Below are positions 38,016-48,957 of a stretch of 64,000 bases of DNA, piece after piece. Both the position numbers and the translations under genes were made by a program. The notes under the pieces were generated by a model. The model saw only the letters and a list, made by a program, of their open reading frames with translations, made no database searches and was not told where the DNA came from. The number at the start of each line of letters is the position of its first letter. The first letter of the stretch is position 1. This DNA is from Emydura subglobosa (taxonomy: Eukaryota > Chordata > Testudines > Chelidae): the NCBI GenBank assembly GCA_007922225.1, contig ML679961.1, positions 74,660,652 to 74,724,651 of the forward strand. Direction: 5' to 3'.

Positions 38016-38551
38016 TAAGTCACCACTTAACTTTCTCTCTGTAAAGCTAAATAAATTGAGGTGCTTCAGTCTATTACCATAAGTCATGTTTTCAAGTCCT
38101 TTGATCAGTCTTGTGGCTCTTCTCTGAACCCTCTACAATTTATCAACATCCTTCTTGGATTGTGGGCACCAGAACTGGAAACAGCATTCCAGCAGGTCAA
38201 ACAAATGTTAAATACCCAGGTAAAATAACTTCTCTACTACTAGAGATTCCCCTGTTTATGCATCCAAGCATTGCATTAGCCCTTTTGGACACAGCATTGC
38301 ACTGGGAGCTCATGTTCAGCTGATTATCTGGGGAAGCAGTGACTCTGAAAAAGATTTGGGGTTCTGGTGGATAGAGTCCCCCATCTTATAAGTAGGGTCT
38401 ACATTCTTTGTTCCTTGTATATATTTACATCATCCATACTAACACATAATGTTTGCTTGCACTCAGCTTAACAACTGATCACTTTGTATCAGTGACCCAT
38501 CCTCTTCATTATTTTCAACTCCTCTAATTTTTGTGTCATCTTCAAATGATG
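38016..38551 (-). mobile_element. CR1 LINE fragment with internal 43-bp inversion
   Basis: On the plus strand this reads as antisense CR1 ORF2: TCTCTGTAAAGCTAAAT, CTTGTGGCTCTTCTCTGAAC, TTTATCAACATCCTTCTTGG, GTGGGCACCAGAACTGGAAAC, CATGTTCAGCTGATTAT, GATAGAGTCCCCCATCTTAT and ATCAGTGACCCATCCTCTTC, in the reverse of coding order. It covers the region downstream of the polymerase core and stops in the C-terminal part. Both ends are truncated. The stretch 38,328-38,370 is in the opposite orientation to everything around it (see findings). Confidence 0.75.
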
Positions 38552-39083
38552 TGAACCCAGGATCTCTCACTCAATGAAAATGTATTTGAAACTCATATAT
38601 TACCCCAAAAAGTTTTGTTTTTGACAAATTGGCATTTTTTTGATGAAAAATATTTCTGTTGAAAAAATCCCAATCAGCTCTAGTTTAGAAGCCCATATAA
38701 AGTATGTGTGCTATATAATCTAATGATGGATAGTTCATTGTTAGATTGCCATCTCTTCAAACACAGAAAAAATGTCTTGATCGTGTTTATCGGATCTTAA
38801 AAGAAAATAAAAAAGCATACGTTTTCAAATTATGTATTTCACAATGTTAAATTATTCTTACACACAAGTATCTATGATCAGAAATGTAGCCCCTTATTAA
38901 AGTTTTAATATGCTTCAGATAATTGGGATTTCAACTTCTCTTCTCCCTACCACTGTGCACCAAGAAAAATATAAACATAGCTTATTTCCTCAATTTATCA
39001 AGGCTTTATTAAATGAAGTTCAATTCCTTTCACTGAAAAATCATTAGGATGATAAGGAATTTTAATAGTGCATTAATAGTCTG
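38552..39083. other. AT-rich non-coding DNA
   Basis: At 38,560-38,690 lies a TTTTGATGAAAAATATTTCTG / GTTGAAAAAATCCC stretch similar in texture to 18.6-19.0 kb, perhaps the same AT-rich repeat. Nothing else is recognised. Confidence 0.45.
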
Positions 39084-39320
39084 ATTAATAGTCTAGTCTG
39101 TCTAGTACAGTATTCTGTCTATGACATAGACCAAAAATAGTCAGAATAGTCAGATTAATAGTCTGTCTAGTCCAGTATTCTGTCTAAAACATAGACCAAA
39201 AATGCTGCTTCAGTGTAAAATGCAAGAAATACTGCAGTAGGCAGGTATGTAATAAACTGTCTACAAAGGAAGTTTCTTCCTATCTCCATGGAATTAGGGG
39301 TTGGAGTTACTGCAGAACAT
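39084..39320 (-). repeat. CR1 3'-end fragment with a 70-bp local tandem duplication
   Basis: Two units (39,084-39,138 and 39,154-39,203) share ATTAATAGTCT, GTCTAG.(A/C)CAGTATTCTGTCTA and ACATAGACCAAAAAT. The duplicated piece is the GTCTAGCCCAGTATCCTGTC-type block of the CR1 3' end, and AAATACTGCAGTAGGCAGGTATG and GTTTCTTCCTATCTCC downstream continue that element. The same blocks occur once each at 19,355. Confidence 0.6.
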
Positions 39321-40392
39321 ACCTCTCAAATGTCTCTCATTTGAAGGGATGTCAGTCAGTTTACTCCCAGGATTACCACACAATGGTTTGTGTGAAGTCA
39401 CACTAATATAAAACCATAAAAATCTGACTTTAGTCTATCCTGCTTAATTCTCCTCAACTTAATGTACTGAAAAACCACAGAACAAACTAGAGTAATGGAC
39501 ACACCAACATTCTAAGCACATTATAAGGACATTCTAAAATAAATACTGTCTCCTGCTGTACAACTTTTTCCTAAATTCAAAGCTAGTGTAAGTGCGTACA
39601 ATTCCATTGAAATCAAGGGAATAATGTCTGGTCTGAATCAGGCCCTTTAACTTAGAACTCAGCAGAACGTTCAATTAGTGCAGAATTACAAAATGATCTT
39701 GCATACTATTTATCTGAACAATCTCAAGATCTGCTGGTCTTGTCATTCCCAGTATTTGCAGCTCTACGGATAGTAGAGCCCTTTTCTGCTTCTAGAAAGA
39801 AACAGGCAGAAGAATCCTGGTAAATATGTATAAATATATTAATAAAAACAACAGGCTCAAAAGAGTGAAATCAAAATCTCAGAGAATAGGTAAATCTGTG
39901 AACAGAAGATTATATACCATTGTAATCCAATGAAAAGCAATGAGTGTCCTAAAACAAAACATTGCCATTGCCTTCATGTTTTTAACTAACCTTGGATATT
40001 ATTTATGAAACCATAGTGCAATACATTGGCAATGTGTATGACATAATATATTATATCCCTCTTGTGAGTACAAGTATGTGACTTACAGCAGTTTTATGTC
40101 CTGGAAATCATGCAAACATTTCACTTCACATGGGTTCACAGCCCTAGAGTTTCACCATGAGTCTCTGAAAAACATTAGATCGCATAGCAAAACCCATCTG
40201 AAACCTCCAAGATACACCTGGTTTTGCATGAAAACTGTGCAACATTGGACATTTCACATAGTTTTCATTCCAGGCCTACTTGAAAGCGTCATGTGTTTTC
40301 TTGATCTTCTTAGTGAGCCTCATGTGCTTTTGGTGTTTGTAACAGAACAAAAAACCAGATCAGTTTCACACGATCTTTGGTTGCTGCCACCA
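39321..40392. other. non-coding DNA
   Basis: The 113-codon frame at 40,078-40,419 runs into the CR1 end and shows no domain. Nothing else is seen. Confidence 0.5.
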
Positions 40393-41286
40393 CAGAATCA
40401 TAGATTCATAGAAGATTAGGGTTAGAAAGGGACCTCAGGAGGTCATCTAGTCCAACTCCCTGCTCAAAACAGGACCAACCCCAACTAAATCATCCCAGCC
40501 AGAGCTTTGTCAAGCCACACCTTAAAAACTTCTAAAGATGGAGACTCTACCACCTCCCTAAGTAACCCATTCCAGTGCTTCACCACCCTCCTAGTGAAAA
40601 ACTTTTTCCTAATATCCAACCTAGACCTCCCCCACTGCATCTTGAGATCATTGCTCCTAGTTCTGTCATCTACCACCAGTGAGAACAGCCTAGTTCCATC
40701 TTCCCTTGAACCCCCTTTTAGGTAGTTAAAGGTTGCTATCAAATCTCCCCTCATACTTCTCTTCTGCAGACTAAACAAGCCTAGTTCCCTCAGTCTCTCC
40801 TCATAAGTTTTGTGCTCCAGCCCCCTAATCATTTTTGTAGACCTTCCCTGGACACTTTCCAGTTTGTCCATGTCCTTTCTGGGGGGGGGGGGGGGCAAAA
40901 CTGGACACAGTACTCCAAATGAGGCCTCACCAGTGCAGAATAGAGGGGAATAATCACTTCCCTTGATCTGCTGGCAATGCTCCTACTAATGCAGCCCAAT
41001 ATGCCATTAGCCTTCTTGTCAGTAAGAGCATACTGTTGACTCATATCCAGCTTCTTGTCCATTGTAATCCTCAGGTCCTTTCCTGCCGAACTGCTGCCTA
41101 GCTAGTTGGTCCCCAATCCATAGCAGTGCATGGGATTCTTCCACCCAAAGTATAGGACTCTGCACTTGTCCTTGTTGAACCTCATCAGATTTCTTTTGGC
41201 CCAATCCTCTAATTTGTCTAAGTTACTCTGTATCCTATCCCTGCCCTCCAGTGCATCTACCACTCCCCCCCCCCCCAGCTTAGTGA
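40393..41286 (-). mobile_element. CR1 LINE, 5'-truncated, about 0.9 kb
   Basis: The 3' end is at 40,393 (plus strand CAGAATCATAGATTCATAG, the complement of the ATTCTATG tail). Reading leftward, minus-strand ORF pieces give the CR1 ORF2 C-terminal sequence: [58 protein letters not shown], ...[15 protein letters not shown]. The frame is broken by a 15-base G run (40,881-40,895) and a 12-base C run (41,265-41,276). The 5' breakpoint at about 41,286 lies just after the CAGCTTAGTG block that follows the FADD box, so the catalytic centre is missing. Confidence 0.85.
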
Positions 41287-44079
41287 AGTTACCACTCCTC
41301 CATTTTTCAGAGATCAGGTTGTATGTTTTTTACTATATACAATATATTTTGGTTTTGGTTGTGGAAAAAAACCTCAAGAAAGTGTGAAAACACACAAGGA
41401 GCCAAATCTCCAGAAAATCTCAGCACCCAGAAGCATCACTGAGAACAACAGAAACAATGAAAACCTGGCAGCTTAATTTAGGGGACTGAATTCTTTTTAA
41501 AATTTGGAATATGGTGTCTTATTTTAACCCTTGGTAATAAACTTCACATAAGTGACTCCTTACTCAACACTTTCTAAATGTCTCCTGCTTTCCTTTGCAA
41601 TCTGAAGAAAAAAAACAAAGCTCTTGCTTGCCTTGGGGAGGTAATACCTACCTAAAACCACCAAATCAATCATTTCACTATAGCTTGACAGACAAGCATA
41701 TTACAGTCCAGTCAGGCATGATGGCTACATTGTCACTCATGAGAGAAAAGAAATACTGTACACTGCTAAACCAATTTCTTTCCATATGTGTATTGTCTGG
41801 CTCATGTTCTTCCCCCCTCCCGCTCCAATGTTTAACTGTATTTGGTTAGGAGGAAAAAATCTGAAAAGAAGCCAGTTGTTTTCTTATATGATTGTAGGCT
41901 GTGGAGGCTATGAATTTTGATCTTGTCTTTCACCTTTTGGGCCATGTTGCCATTGAATTTGTACTATTTTATTTATTCTATCATGGTAAGCAAGCAGAGG
42001 CCTTCAAAGATTACCTTGTAAATCAGTAATTATTACTGTCATTTCTGTAGGTCACTTTCAAAGGAGTCTCTACAGAAAAGGTATGGCCACAAAAAAACAG
42101 GTAGCCACCAGTTATCATTTTTGACCCACGTAGTGTGTGTGTGTGTGGCTCTGTGTTCCCCCTACATTTCTGTGTCCTAGTGGCCAACAGCTCTGCATCC
42201 TCCAGAGGGTTTGGTGTCCCTCTCTGTCCTCCCCCAGTGCTATATCCTCCAATATTCTGAGTCCTCTGTCTCCCACAGTCTGAGTCCTCCAGGAAACTGT
42301 GTCCCCATCACCTCCAGGAGCACGCTGTCTCCCCTTCTCCCATTATGTTCTATGACTCTCTGAATCCTCCACCAGGATTGTCTCTCCTCACTCTCATGAT
42401 CTCTCCCCTCTTTTTGTGGTGCATTCTGCCTCCTCTGTGGGCCCTGGCCTTTGGGAAGGGGACAGCTTTCTTTAAAACAGTCACAACATACACAGGTTAA
42501 GTGGTGGGGGCTTTTTAGGGATAAATCTAGACTGGAACTTTATAAAATATAGAGATAGACATGAACTATAAAATTGGATCCATTTTCTAGTTTGGTTAGT
42601 GAGATGGAATCATCTGTAAAATTAGTATCCAGATCCAAGTTCAGATTGAAGAGTGTTTTGAACTGGAATTTTGGTTCAACCACGTTTCTAATTGTAAACC
42701 CGAGACCTGATTTTCCTTTCACACGACTGTAAATCAGGATTAGCTTCATTCAGGTCAATGCCAGTGTAAGTAAATGCAGTTAGGCTCCTAATTTCCAAGA
42801 ATGATGACTGGATGCTTTGATAAATAAACACATCCAGTATCTTATGTTAAGCCTGCTGAGACAATAGATATTGCCATGTTAGAGCAGAATTGTTTTGCTC
42901 ACCTGTCGTAGTAATGCATACCGTATGAGTCAGAGGAGAATGAAAAACTCCCATTATACACCTGGTTCGTTTATGAAGTGCAATGCTCTACCATTGGGAG
43001 TGAGGCAAATAGTGTATCTAATCATTAACTACATAGAACGTTATAATTGTCACTATGCTGTACACCATGGCCATTCAATATTTCATGGTGACAAGCAGGG
43101 GCTGAATGCAGATTGTGTTGCTTCTAAAGCAAAGGCCCCTACCATTCATGATAAGGAAAATCTCTATTTGCTGTTAGTAACATAGGGCCGAACACAACTG
43201 AACAATTCTTATTCCATCCAGAAGATGGTAATGGTAAACATGCATGCCAGCCATTCCAGCAAAATATTTATCACTTTTTATATCCAATATTTTACCTATT
43301 ATATTTAAAGTGCAGCAAACTAAGATTTTTTTTTACTTTAACATTTGAATAACAGAACAAACAGCCACCCTAGAAAAAACTTGCATCAGAGAAAAATGTA
43401 TGCCAAAAATGAAAAGTAAAAGATCATGTCTTTAGATATTAGCACTGATAAGAAACAAAAGACAATAATAATTTCTTGCATGGAAGAAATGAATGTCCCT
43501 CTATCTGTCATGTAAACTAAAGGTTTTCTTCAAAATGTGAAAACCTCTTTGACAAGACTCAAAGGCAGTCTGACACATGCGTTCTTGCTCAACCTTTGAT
43601 ACAGAAATCTTTACACAAGAGTTGACTTTAAAATGAAGCATAACTTTCAATGCTATCTCCCTTCACCTTTGACATTTGCCCTCTGCCCCATTAACATTAA
43701 TAAAATCCAATTCTTAAATACTTTGTACAAATTCTTCTTTAGCTGCATTTTAAGCCTCTGATCCTGAGGAGAACTTGGCTATCCAATGTGTTGAGCTGGG
43801 TGTGTTACTGTCAATCTTCTGACCCAAATCCATTGGACTGGAGTCTCTGTTGCCCTGCTTCTTGTATAGTCATTAACACCAGTGCATATGAGTGCAAAGC
43901 AGGTATGAGATGCTACCATTAGGAGCTGGATTAAACCATCATTGGCCATAGGCAAATATACACTTCTGGAACCATCTACTGGCTAGCTAAACTAGATGCT
44001 CTCTCACAGAATGGATGCATTTATATTAACACTATATTGGTCAGCACAGCTGCACTCGTGCTTTATTAACCCAAGCATA
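41287..44079. other. non-coding DNA
   Basis: A short TG tract lies at 42,132-42,148. At 42,590-42,790 there is a CAGATCCAAGTTCAGATTG-like patch and a CAGGATTAGCTTCATTCAGG half-palindrome, both probably old MITE debris. ORFs are up to 96 codons and unsupported. Confidence 0.45.
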
Positions 44080-44660
44080 TCTGGCTCCCACTATATGGAT
44101 GTTGCTTAATTAACCCTCTTCTATTAAAGTCAGTCAGTAGCTGGCTCCTTCGTCTGCCCCCCCAGAGCTCCTCGCCACCCCTCTCCTGGATGGCAACACA
44201 GATCTCTGGAAGCAGGATGTGACCAGGCAAGTTCCTGGGAGACAGGGAGACCTGGGTGCAGGCGCTGGCCCCACAGCAGCAGTGAAGAGGAACTGCACTG
44301 ATCATCCTATTGCCCATTCAGGTTTGGCCCAGCCACCCCTCTGTCATACTCATTCCATAACCCCATGGCAGTGGGGAGGAGCAGTAGCACTAGTGACTCC
44401 AGTGCCCACTCAGATTTGGCACAGACTCCCTTCCACCCATCCAGACAGAAAAACGCCTGACCCAAACTTGGGTGGTGCTGCAACCCCGTATGCTAGGTTG
44501 CAATGTCACTTACTCAGATGAGACCCAGCCACCCCCCTCTCCCTTCTTCATGACAGGGAGATTGGGTCAACTCTGAGCGGCATTGGGACCTGGCATATGG
44601 GGTCATAGTACCACTCAGGCTGGGCCCACACACATGAATCTAGGCCCTAGACCCATGCCT
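44080..44660. repeat. degenerate ~100-bp repeat cluster, partly palindromic
   Basis: The motif CC(A/C)(C/T)TCAG(G/A)(T/C)(T/C)TGGCCCAGCCACCCC recurs at about 44,313, 44,404, 44,509 and 44,611, with spacings of roughly 91, 105 and 102 bp. In addition, 44,461-44,545 is the imperfect inverted copy of 44,550-44,640: GGTGGTGCTGCAACCCC against GGGGTCATAGTACCACTC, and TATGCTAGGTTGCAATG against CATTGGGACCTGGCATA. The cluster is clearly GC-richer than its surroundings. It may be one long decayed MITE with internal repeats; the family is unknown to me. Confidence 0.55.
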
Positions 44661-45874
44661 ACTTTGTTTATGCATTAATCAGGTCCCAGCTACTATTATG
44701 AATTTATAGCATTTTAAACCAACATTGTACTTTCTTTGTACTAAGGTAAATGATTACTCAAGATGTAGTGCAACGGAGAGTCAGGCCCATTGACTGCAGT
44801 GGGACTTCTGACTGAGTAAGGACTTCAGGATTTGACAGTTCGTACAGTTTCCACCACAGGTCTTTCAGGTTCTCTTCCCTAAGTGTCATCCTTTCTATCT
44901 TGTTTGTTTGTACCTTCTGAGCTCAAACAAACAAACAAATGCTCCTGAGAACATTATTTTGTCTCATGTCACATTTTAATTACTGCACACATTTACAGTT
45001 TTGGTTCCACACTGTGGTTTTCTATGTAGTTCTGAGAGCCCATGCAGTTTAACAGAACACACCCTGGGCCCAAACCTGAGAAAATCCATTTTTGTTATTT
45101 TCAATGCACCATCAATCCACACCACATAGTGTATGTCCATATGGCAGCATAAAAAAAACCCTTTCTTTGAACAGATGCCCATATGTCCTAAGGCACTGAG
45201 TGGTTTCATGCAAAAATCATGCCTTCCCTTTCAATTTTCTTTCCATATATTTTTGTTTGTTTTTAGTCCCAGTCACATATTCCACTTGTTCACATGTAAC
45301 TTTATAACCAGATAGCTAAGAGCCAAATTCTCAACCCTGGTGCTCAGCCCATTTAGGTGAGACACTCAGGAAGTGGAGGAAGAAATCCTTCTCTCTCTAA
45401 GACCACAAAACAGCTCAACAGGCTCTACTGCACCATTACTACATGCCTCTGTGAGGAGACAAGGATGGAAGGACATATGTAGTCGAACCTCCTGTGCAGC
45501 ACATCCCCCACCTTGTGCCTTACCCTTTTTTTTAGCAGCTAATGCAAACTGCAGAGTTAACCTTCTTGATTTGTGGAAGCTGCTGGGTTGTCTTCCAAAG
45601 ACATTTCCAGAGAGAAAGAAAGATGTTGGGTTGGCTTAAGGGAAATGGAAACAAACCATGGCTTTTGGGAAATATCTTTGAGAAATCGAAATGCTTCACT
45701 GAGTCAGCCAGTTGCATGTTGTCCTAATTTCACTTAGCCACTTCACGAGTAAGACAACAGAGAAGTGGAAACTCAACCCTAGACAACGCTAACCCACATC
45801 TTGAACCTCACAAATTATGAGGCCGGCCCTGAACAAATATGTACATCTGCTGTCTACTAGGATCGGGGATCAGG
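44661..45874. other. non-coding DNA
   Basis: A short (CAAA)n tract occurs near 44,922-44,938. Small frames at 45,373-45,727 overlap on both strands without domain signs. Confidence 0.5.
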
Positions 45875-46060
45875 ATTCTTGGGGGTTATTCTCAGTTCTT
45901 CCAATTACTTTGGGAAAGTCTCACAATCTCTTTGTCACTCAGTTTACCTATCTGTAAAAAGGGTACAGTGAATACTCATTTACCTCACAAGTTGCTGTGA
46001 GCATCAATTGTTTGTAAAGACTGAAACACACTATATCAGTACTGTTATAACAGTGTCTGA
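45875..46060 (+). repeat. MIR/CORE-SINE fragment, sense
   Basis: GGGTTATTCTCAGTTCTTCC, GGGAAAGTCTCACAATCTC, TTTGTCACTCAGTTTACC, ATCTGTAAAAAGGGTACAG, CTCACAAGTTGCTGTGAGC and TTTGTAAAGACTGAAACAC follow the whole 3' half of MIR. Confidence 0.75.
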
Positions 46061-46616
46061 GACCCATCTAGGACAAAGAGATACTATTTTAAAAGTGAAA
46101 AGGAACCCCACACACCCAACAACTGCATAAATCTTAAGTCATTTCTCAGCTAAATGGCAATTTCTGGTCTGACCTCTTGTAAAATCAATTACCAAGCTGG
46201 TGGACTGAATAACCTATAAACTAAGGGTGTTATGTGAAATTGTTTATACTATTGTAACCCAAGAAAGGGATGCATATGGATCGCTTTGTCCACTACTGAA
46301 ATGCAGCCATCTTTGAGGTGAAACACACCATCTATTTATAAGAATACTCTTAGCAACCCAAAAGAACAATTGATGACAAAAATGAAGAAGAATACTGTAC
46401 CCAGGAAACAGGAATTTACAGATACAACATAATTACCTGTATTAAATTTGGACTGCACAACAGAGGTCAACACTCTTATGAAATATATTATTCGATTTTC
46501 AATGAGCACAAATGGTCAGAACTTCAGTTTTATATTTTATATGAAAGAAGATACCTCCAGCAATTCAATGCCCCTAACCACAATGTCAGTGTATTATAGT
46601 CCTTTGCTAACTCAGG
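46061..46616. other. AT-rich non-coding DNA
   Basis: No features recognised. Confidence 0.55.
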
Positions 46617-46885
46617 CTATGTCTACACTGACCGTGGCAAATTCGATGCCATTAGATCAATTTATCTGAATTGATTGAGCAGAAGCGTAGACCCGCTCAA
46701 TCGACCCAGAAATCAATACTACTAATCCACCTCCTCTAGGTGGAGTAATGCTGCATCGACGGGAGGGCATTTCCCATCGGCACAGCGAACTGAAGACACT
46801 GCAGTAAGTAGAAGTTAGGAAGCTCTACATAGCTTGTGTATCTCCCATTGACTGCTGCCAAATTTGGTGATGAGTGTAGATATAG
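46617..46885. mobile_element. 269-bp MITE with Harbinger-type ends
   Basis: The terminus CTATGTCTACACT at 46,617 is inverted at the other end as AGTGTAGATATAG (one mismatch). The interior carries GATCAATTTATCTGAATTGAT and GACCCGCTCAATCGACCC, then GCATCGACGGGAGGG, the layout of a turtle MITE family that I remember. With its two flanking G residues the left end reads GGCTATGTCTACACTG, matching 15 of 16 positions of the Harbinger terminus at 52,078. Confidence 0.7.
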
Positions 46886-47149
46886 TTTCAGAAGGAAAAG
46901 TGTTATTTAATGAATTGCCAACAACATTTCTTGTAGCATGTAGGCAACATGAGAAAGTTCACATTTTGGATGGGAGACAATCTAATCTGACATAGTTTGT
47001 GATGTGTAAAGAGAACACAGGGCCAATTGGTACTTGTGGTAAGATCTATCTCCTAAAAGTCTAGGAGAAGTATGTGACTGACTCTTCTTGTTTATATATT
47101 CAGAATGCCTAAACTGATGGCTCATGACTTTCACAACCTTGCCCCTTTA
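46886..47149. other. non-coding DNA
   Basis: Short gap between the MITE and the L2-like segment; nothing recognised. Confidence 0.5.
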
Positions 47150-47735
47150 ATTTAGTTTCTAATTATCTTCAATCGTATCTAATTGTGATGTCCTACCCTT
47201 CACCCCCTCTGGTCCATCAGTAATATCAGCTTCCATTGCCCATGTGTCCTTTTCTCACACAAGCGTCTTTATATTTTCTTCCACGCTGACCCTTAGGTTT
47301 GGAAAGCTCTCTCACATTGACCTGTAAAGTCATACACCAGCATAAACATCCCTCTCCAGGGCCCATTTCAGCTAAATCTGCAAACTGGTAATTGCCACGA
47401 AGATGGCCAATAAGGCCTTCTGATATGTTTTATTTACTTGTTTATTTATAAAGAGTATATTACATATATTTAAATTAACCATCTCAAAACTATCTAACTG
47501 AAAAAGCTGGCCTTGCAAATGTTTGTTCTTATTACCATTTTCTTCCTCCTCTCACCTTCTGATTGTTTGTTACATCTACTCATTGCCTCTTACCTTGTAT
47601 TATACTTTGGAGAAGAGATCATCTTTCATTTTGTTTGCACAGCTCCTGGCACACCGAGTCCCTGAACTCAAATGGGACCTCTGAGCACTACTGTATTCCA
47701 ACTAATAAATAACAAAGAATAATAATGGCAAACAC
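47150..47735 (+). repeat. L2-like LINE 3' end
   Basis: The blocks TTCTTCCACGCTGACCCTTAGG and GTTTGGAAAGCTCTCTC (47,270-47,315), then GGAGAAGAGATCATCTTTC, TTTGCACAGCTCCTGGCACA, CTGAACTCAAATGGGACCTC and the AATAAATAACAAAGAATAATAATGG tail have the order of an L2-type 3' end as I remember it. The middle is heavily eroded. It runs directly into the CR1 at about 47,740. Confidence 0.5.
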
Positions 47736-47739
47736 ATAT

Positions 47740-48957
47740 CTAACTGATTGCTTTCTATGATGAGGTGACTGGCTCTGTGGATGTAGGGAAGGCGATGGAT
47801 GTGATATACCTTTACTTTAGCAAAGCTTTTGATACTGTCTCTCACTGTATTCTTATCAGCAAGTTAAAGAAGTATGGGTTGGATGAATGGACTATAAAAT
47901 GGATAGAGAACTGGCTAGAGCATAGGGCTTAACGAGTAGTGATCAATGGCTCCATGTCTAGCTGGCAACCGGTCACAAGCAGAGTTCCCCAGGGGTCGGT
48001 CCTGGGTCTGGTTTTGTTCAACATCTTTATTAATGATCTGGAGGATGGGGTAGATTGCACCCTCAGCAAATTTGCGGACGACACTAAGCTGGGGGGAGTG
48101 GTAGATACCCTGCAAGGTAGGGATAGGATACAGAGTGACCTAAACAAACTGGAGGGTTGGGCCAAAAGAAATCTAATGAGGTTCAACAAAGAAAAGTGCA
48201 GAGTACTCCACTTAGGAAGGAAGAATCCCATGCACAGCTATAGACTGGGGACCGACAAGCTGGGCAGCAGCTCTGCAGAAAATGACCTGGGGGTAACAGT
48301 GGATAAAAAGCTGGATATGAGTGCCCTGGTTGTCAAGAAGGCTAATAGCATATTGGGCTGCATTAGGAGGGGCATTGCCAGCAGGTCACGGGAAGTGATT
48401 ATTCCCCTCTATTCGGCGTTGGTGAGGCCGCATTTAGAATATTGTGTCCAGTTTTGGGCCCCCCACTACAAAAAGGATGTGGACAAGTTGGAGAGAGTCC
48501 AGCGGAGGGCAACCAAAATGATTAGGGGGTTGGAGCACAGGACTTATGAGGAGAGGCTGAGGGAACTGGGCTTGTTTAGTCTGCAAAAGAGAAGAGTGAG
48601 GGGGGATTTGATAGCAGCCTTTAACTACCTGAAAGGGGGTTCCACAGAGGATGGGGTTAGGCTGTTCTCGGTGGTGGCAGATGACAGAACAAGGAGCAAC
48701 GGTCTCAAGTTGCAGGGCGGGAGGTCTAGGTTGGACATTAGGAAAAAGTTTTTTACTAGGAGGGTGGTGAAGCACTGGAATGGGTTACCTAGGGAGGTGG
48801 TAGAATCTCCATCCTTAGAGGTTTTTAAGCTGAGGCTTGACAAAGCCCTGGTTGGGATGATATAGTTGAGGTTAGTCCTGCTTTGAGCAGGGGGTTGGAC
48901 TAGATGACCTCCTGAGGTCCTTTCCAACTCTAATATACTATGATTCTATGATTCTAT
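47740..48957 (+). mobile_element. CR1 LINE, 5'-truncated, best preserved copy
   Basis: The segment begins within reverse transcriptase at the [17 protein letters not shown] block, followed by motif A. Here the expected catalytic aspartate is Tyr (TAC at 47,813-47,815, giving YLYFSKAFD). A TAA stop at 47,930-47,932 interrupts the chain. After it comes an open stretch of 308 codons (47,939-48,865) containing PQGSVLG, FADDTKL (catalytic Asp pair at 48,077-48,082), [52 protein letters not shown] and [14 protein letters not shown]. The 3' untranslated part ends TATGATTCTATGATTCTAT. Endonuclease and ORF1 are absent, so it is a dead-on-arrival insertion. Because frame damage is low, it is younger than the CR1 copies at 15, 38 and 61 kb. 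Confidence 0.9.

Noticed and set aside
47939..48865. 308-codon frame as a host gene
   Set aside because: It is the reverse-transcriptase C-terminal part of a 5'-truncated CR1 LINE (PQGSVLG, FADD). The apparent start is GTG, directly after an in-frame TAA.
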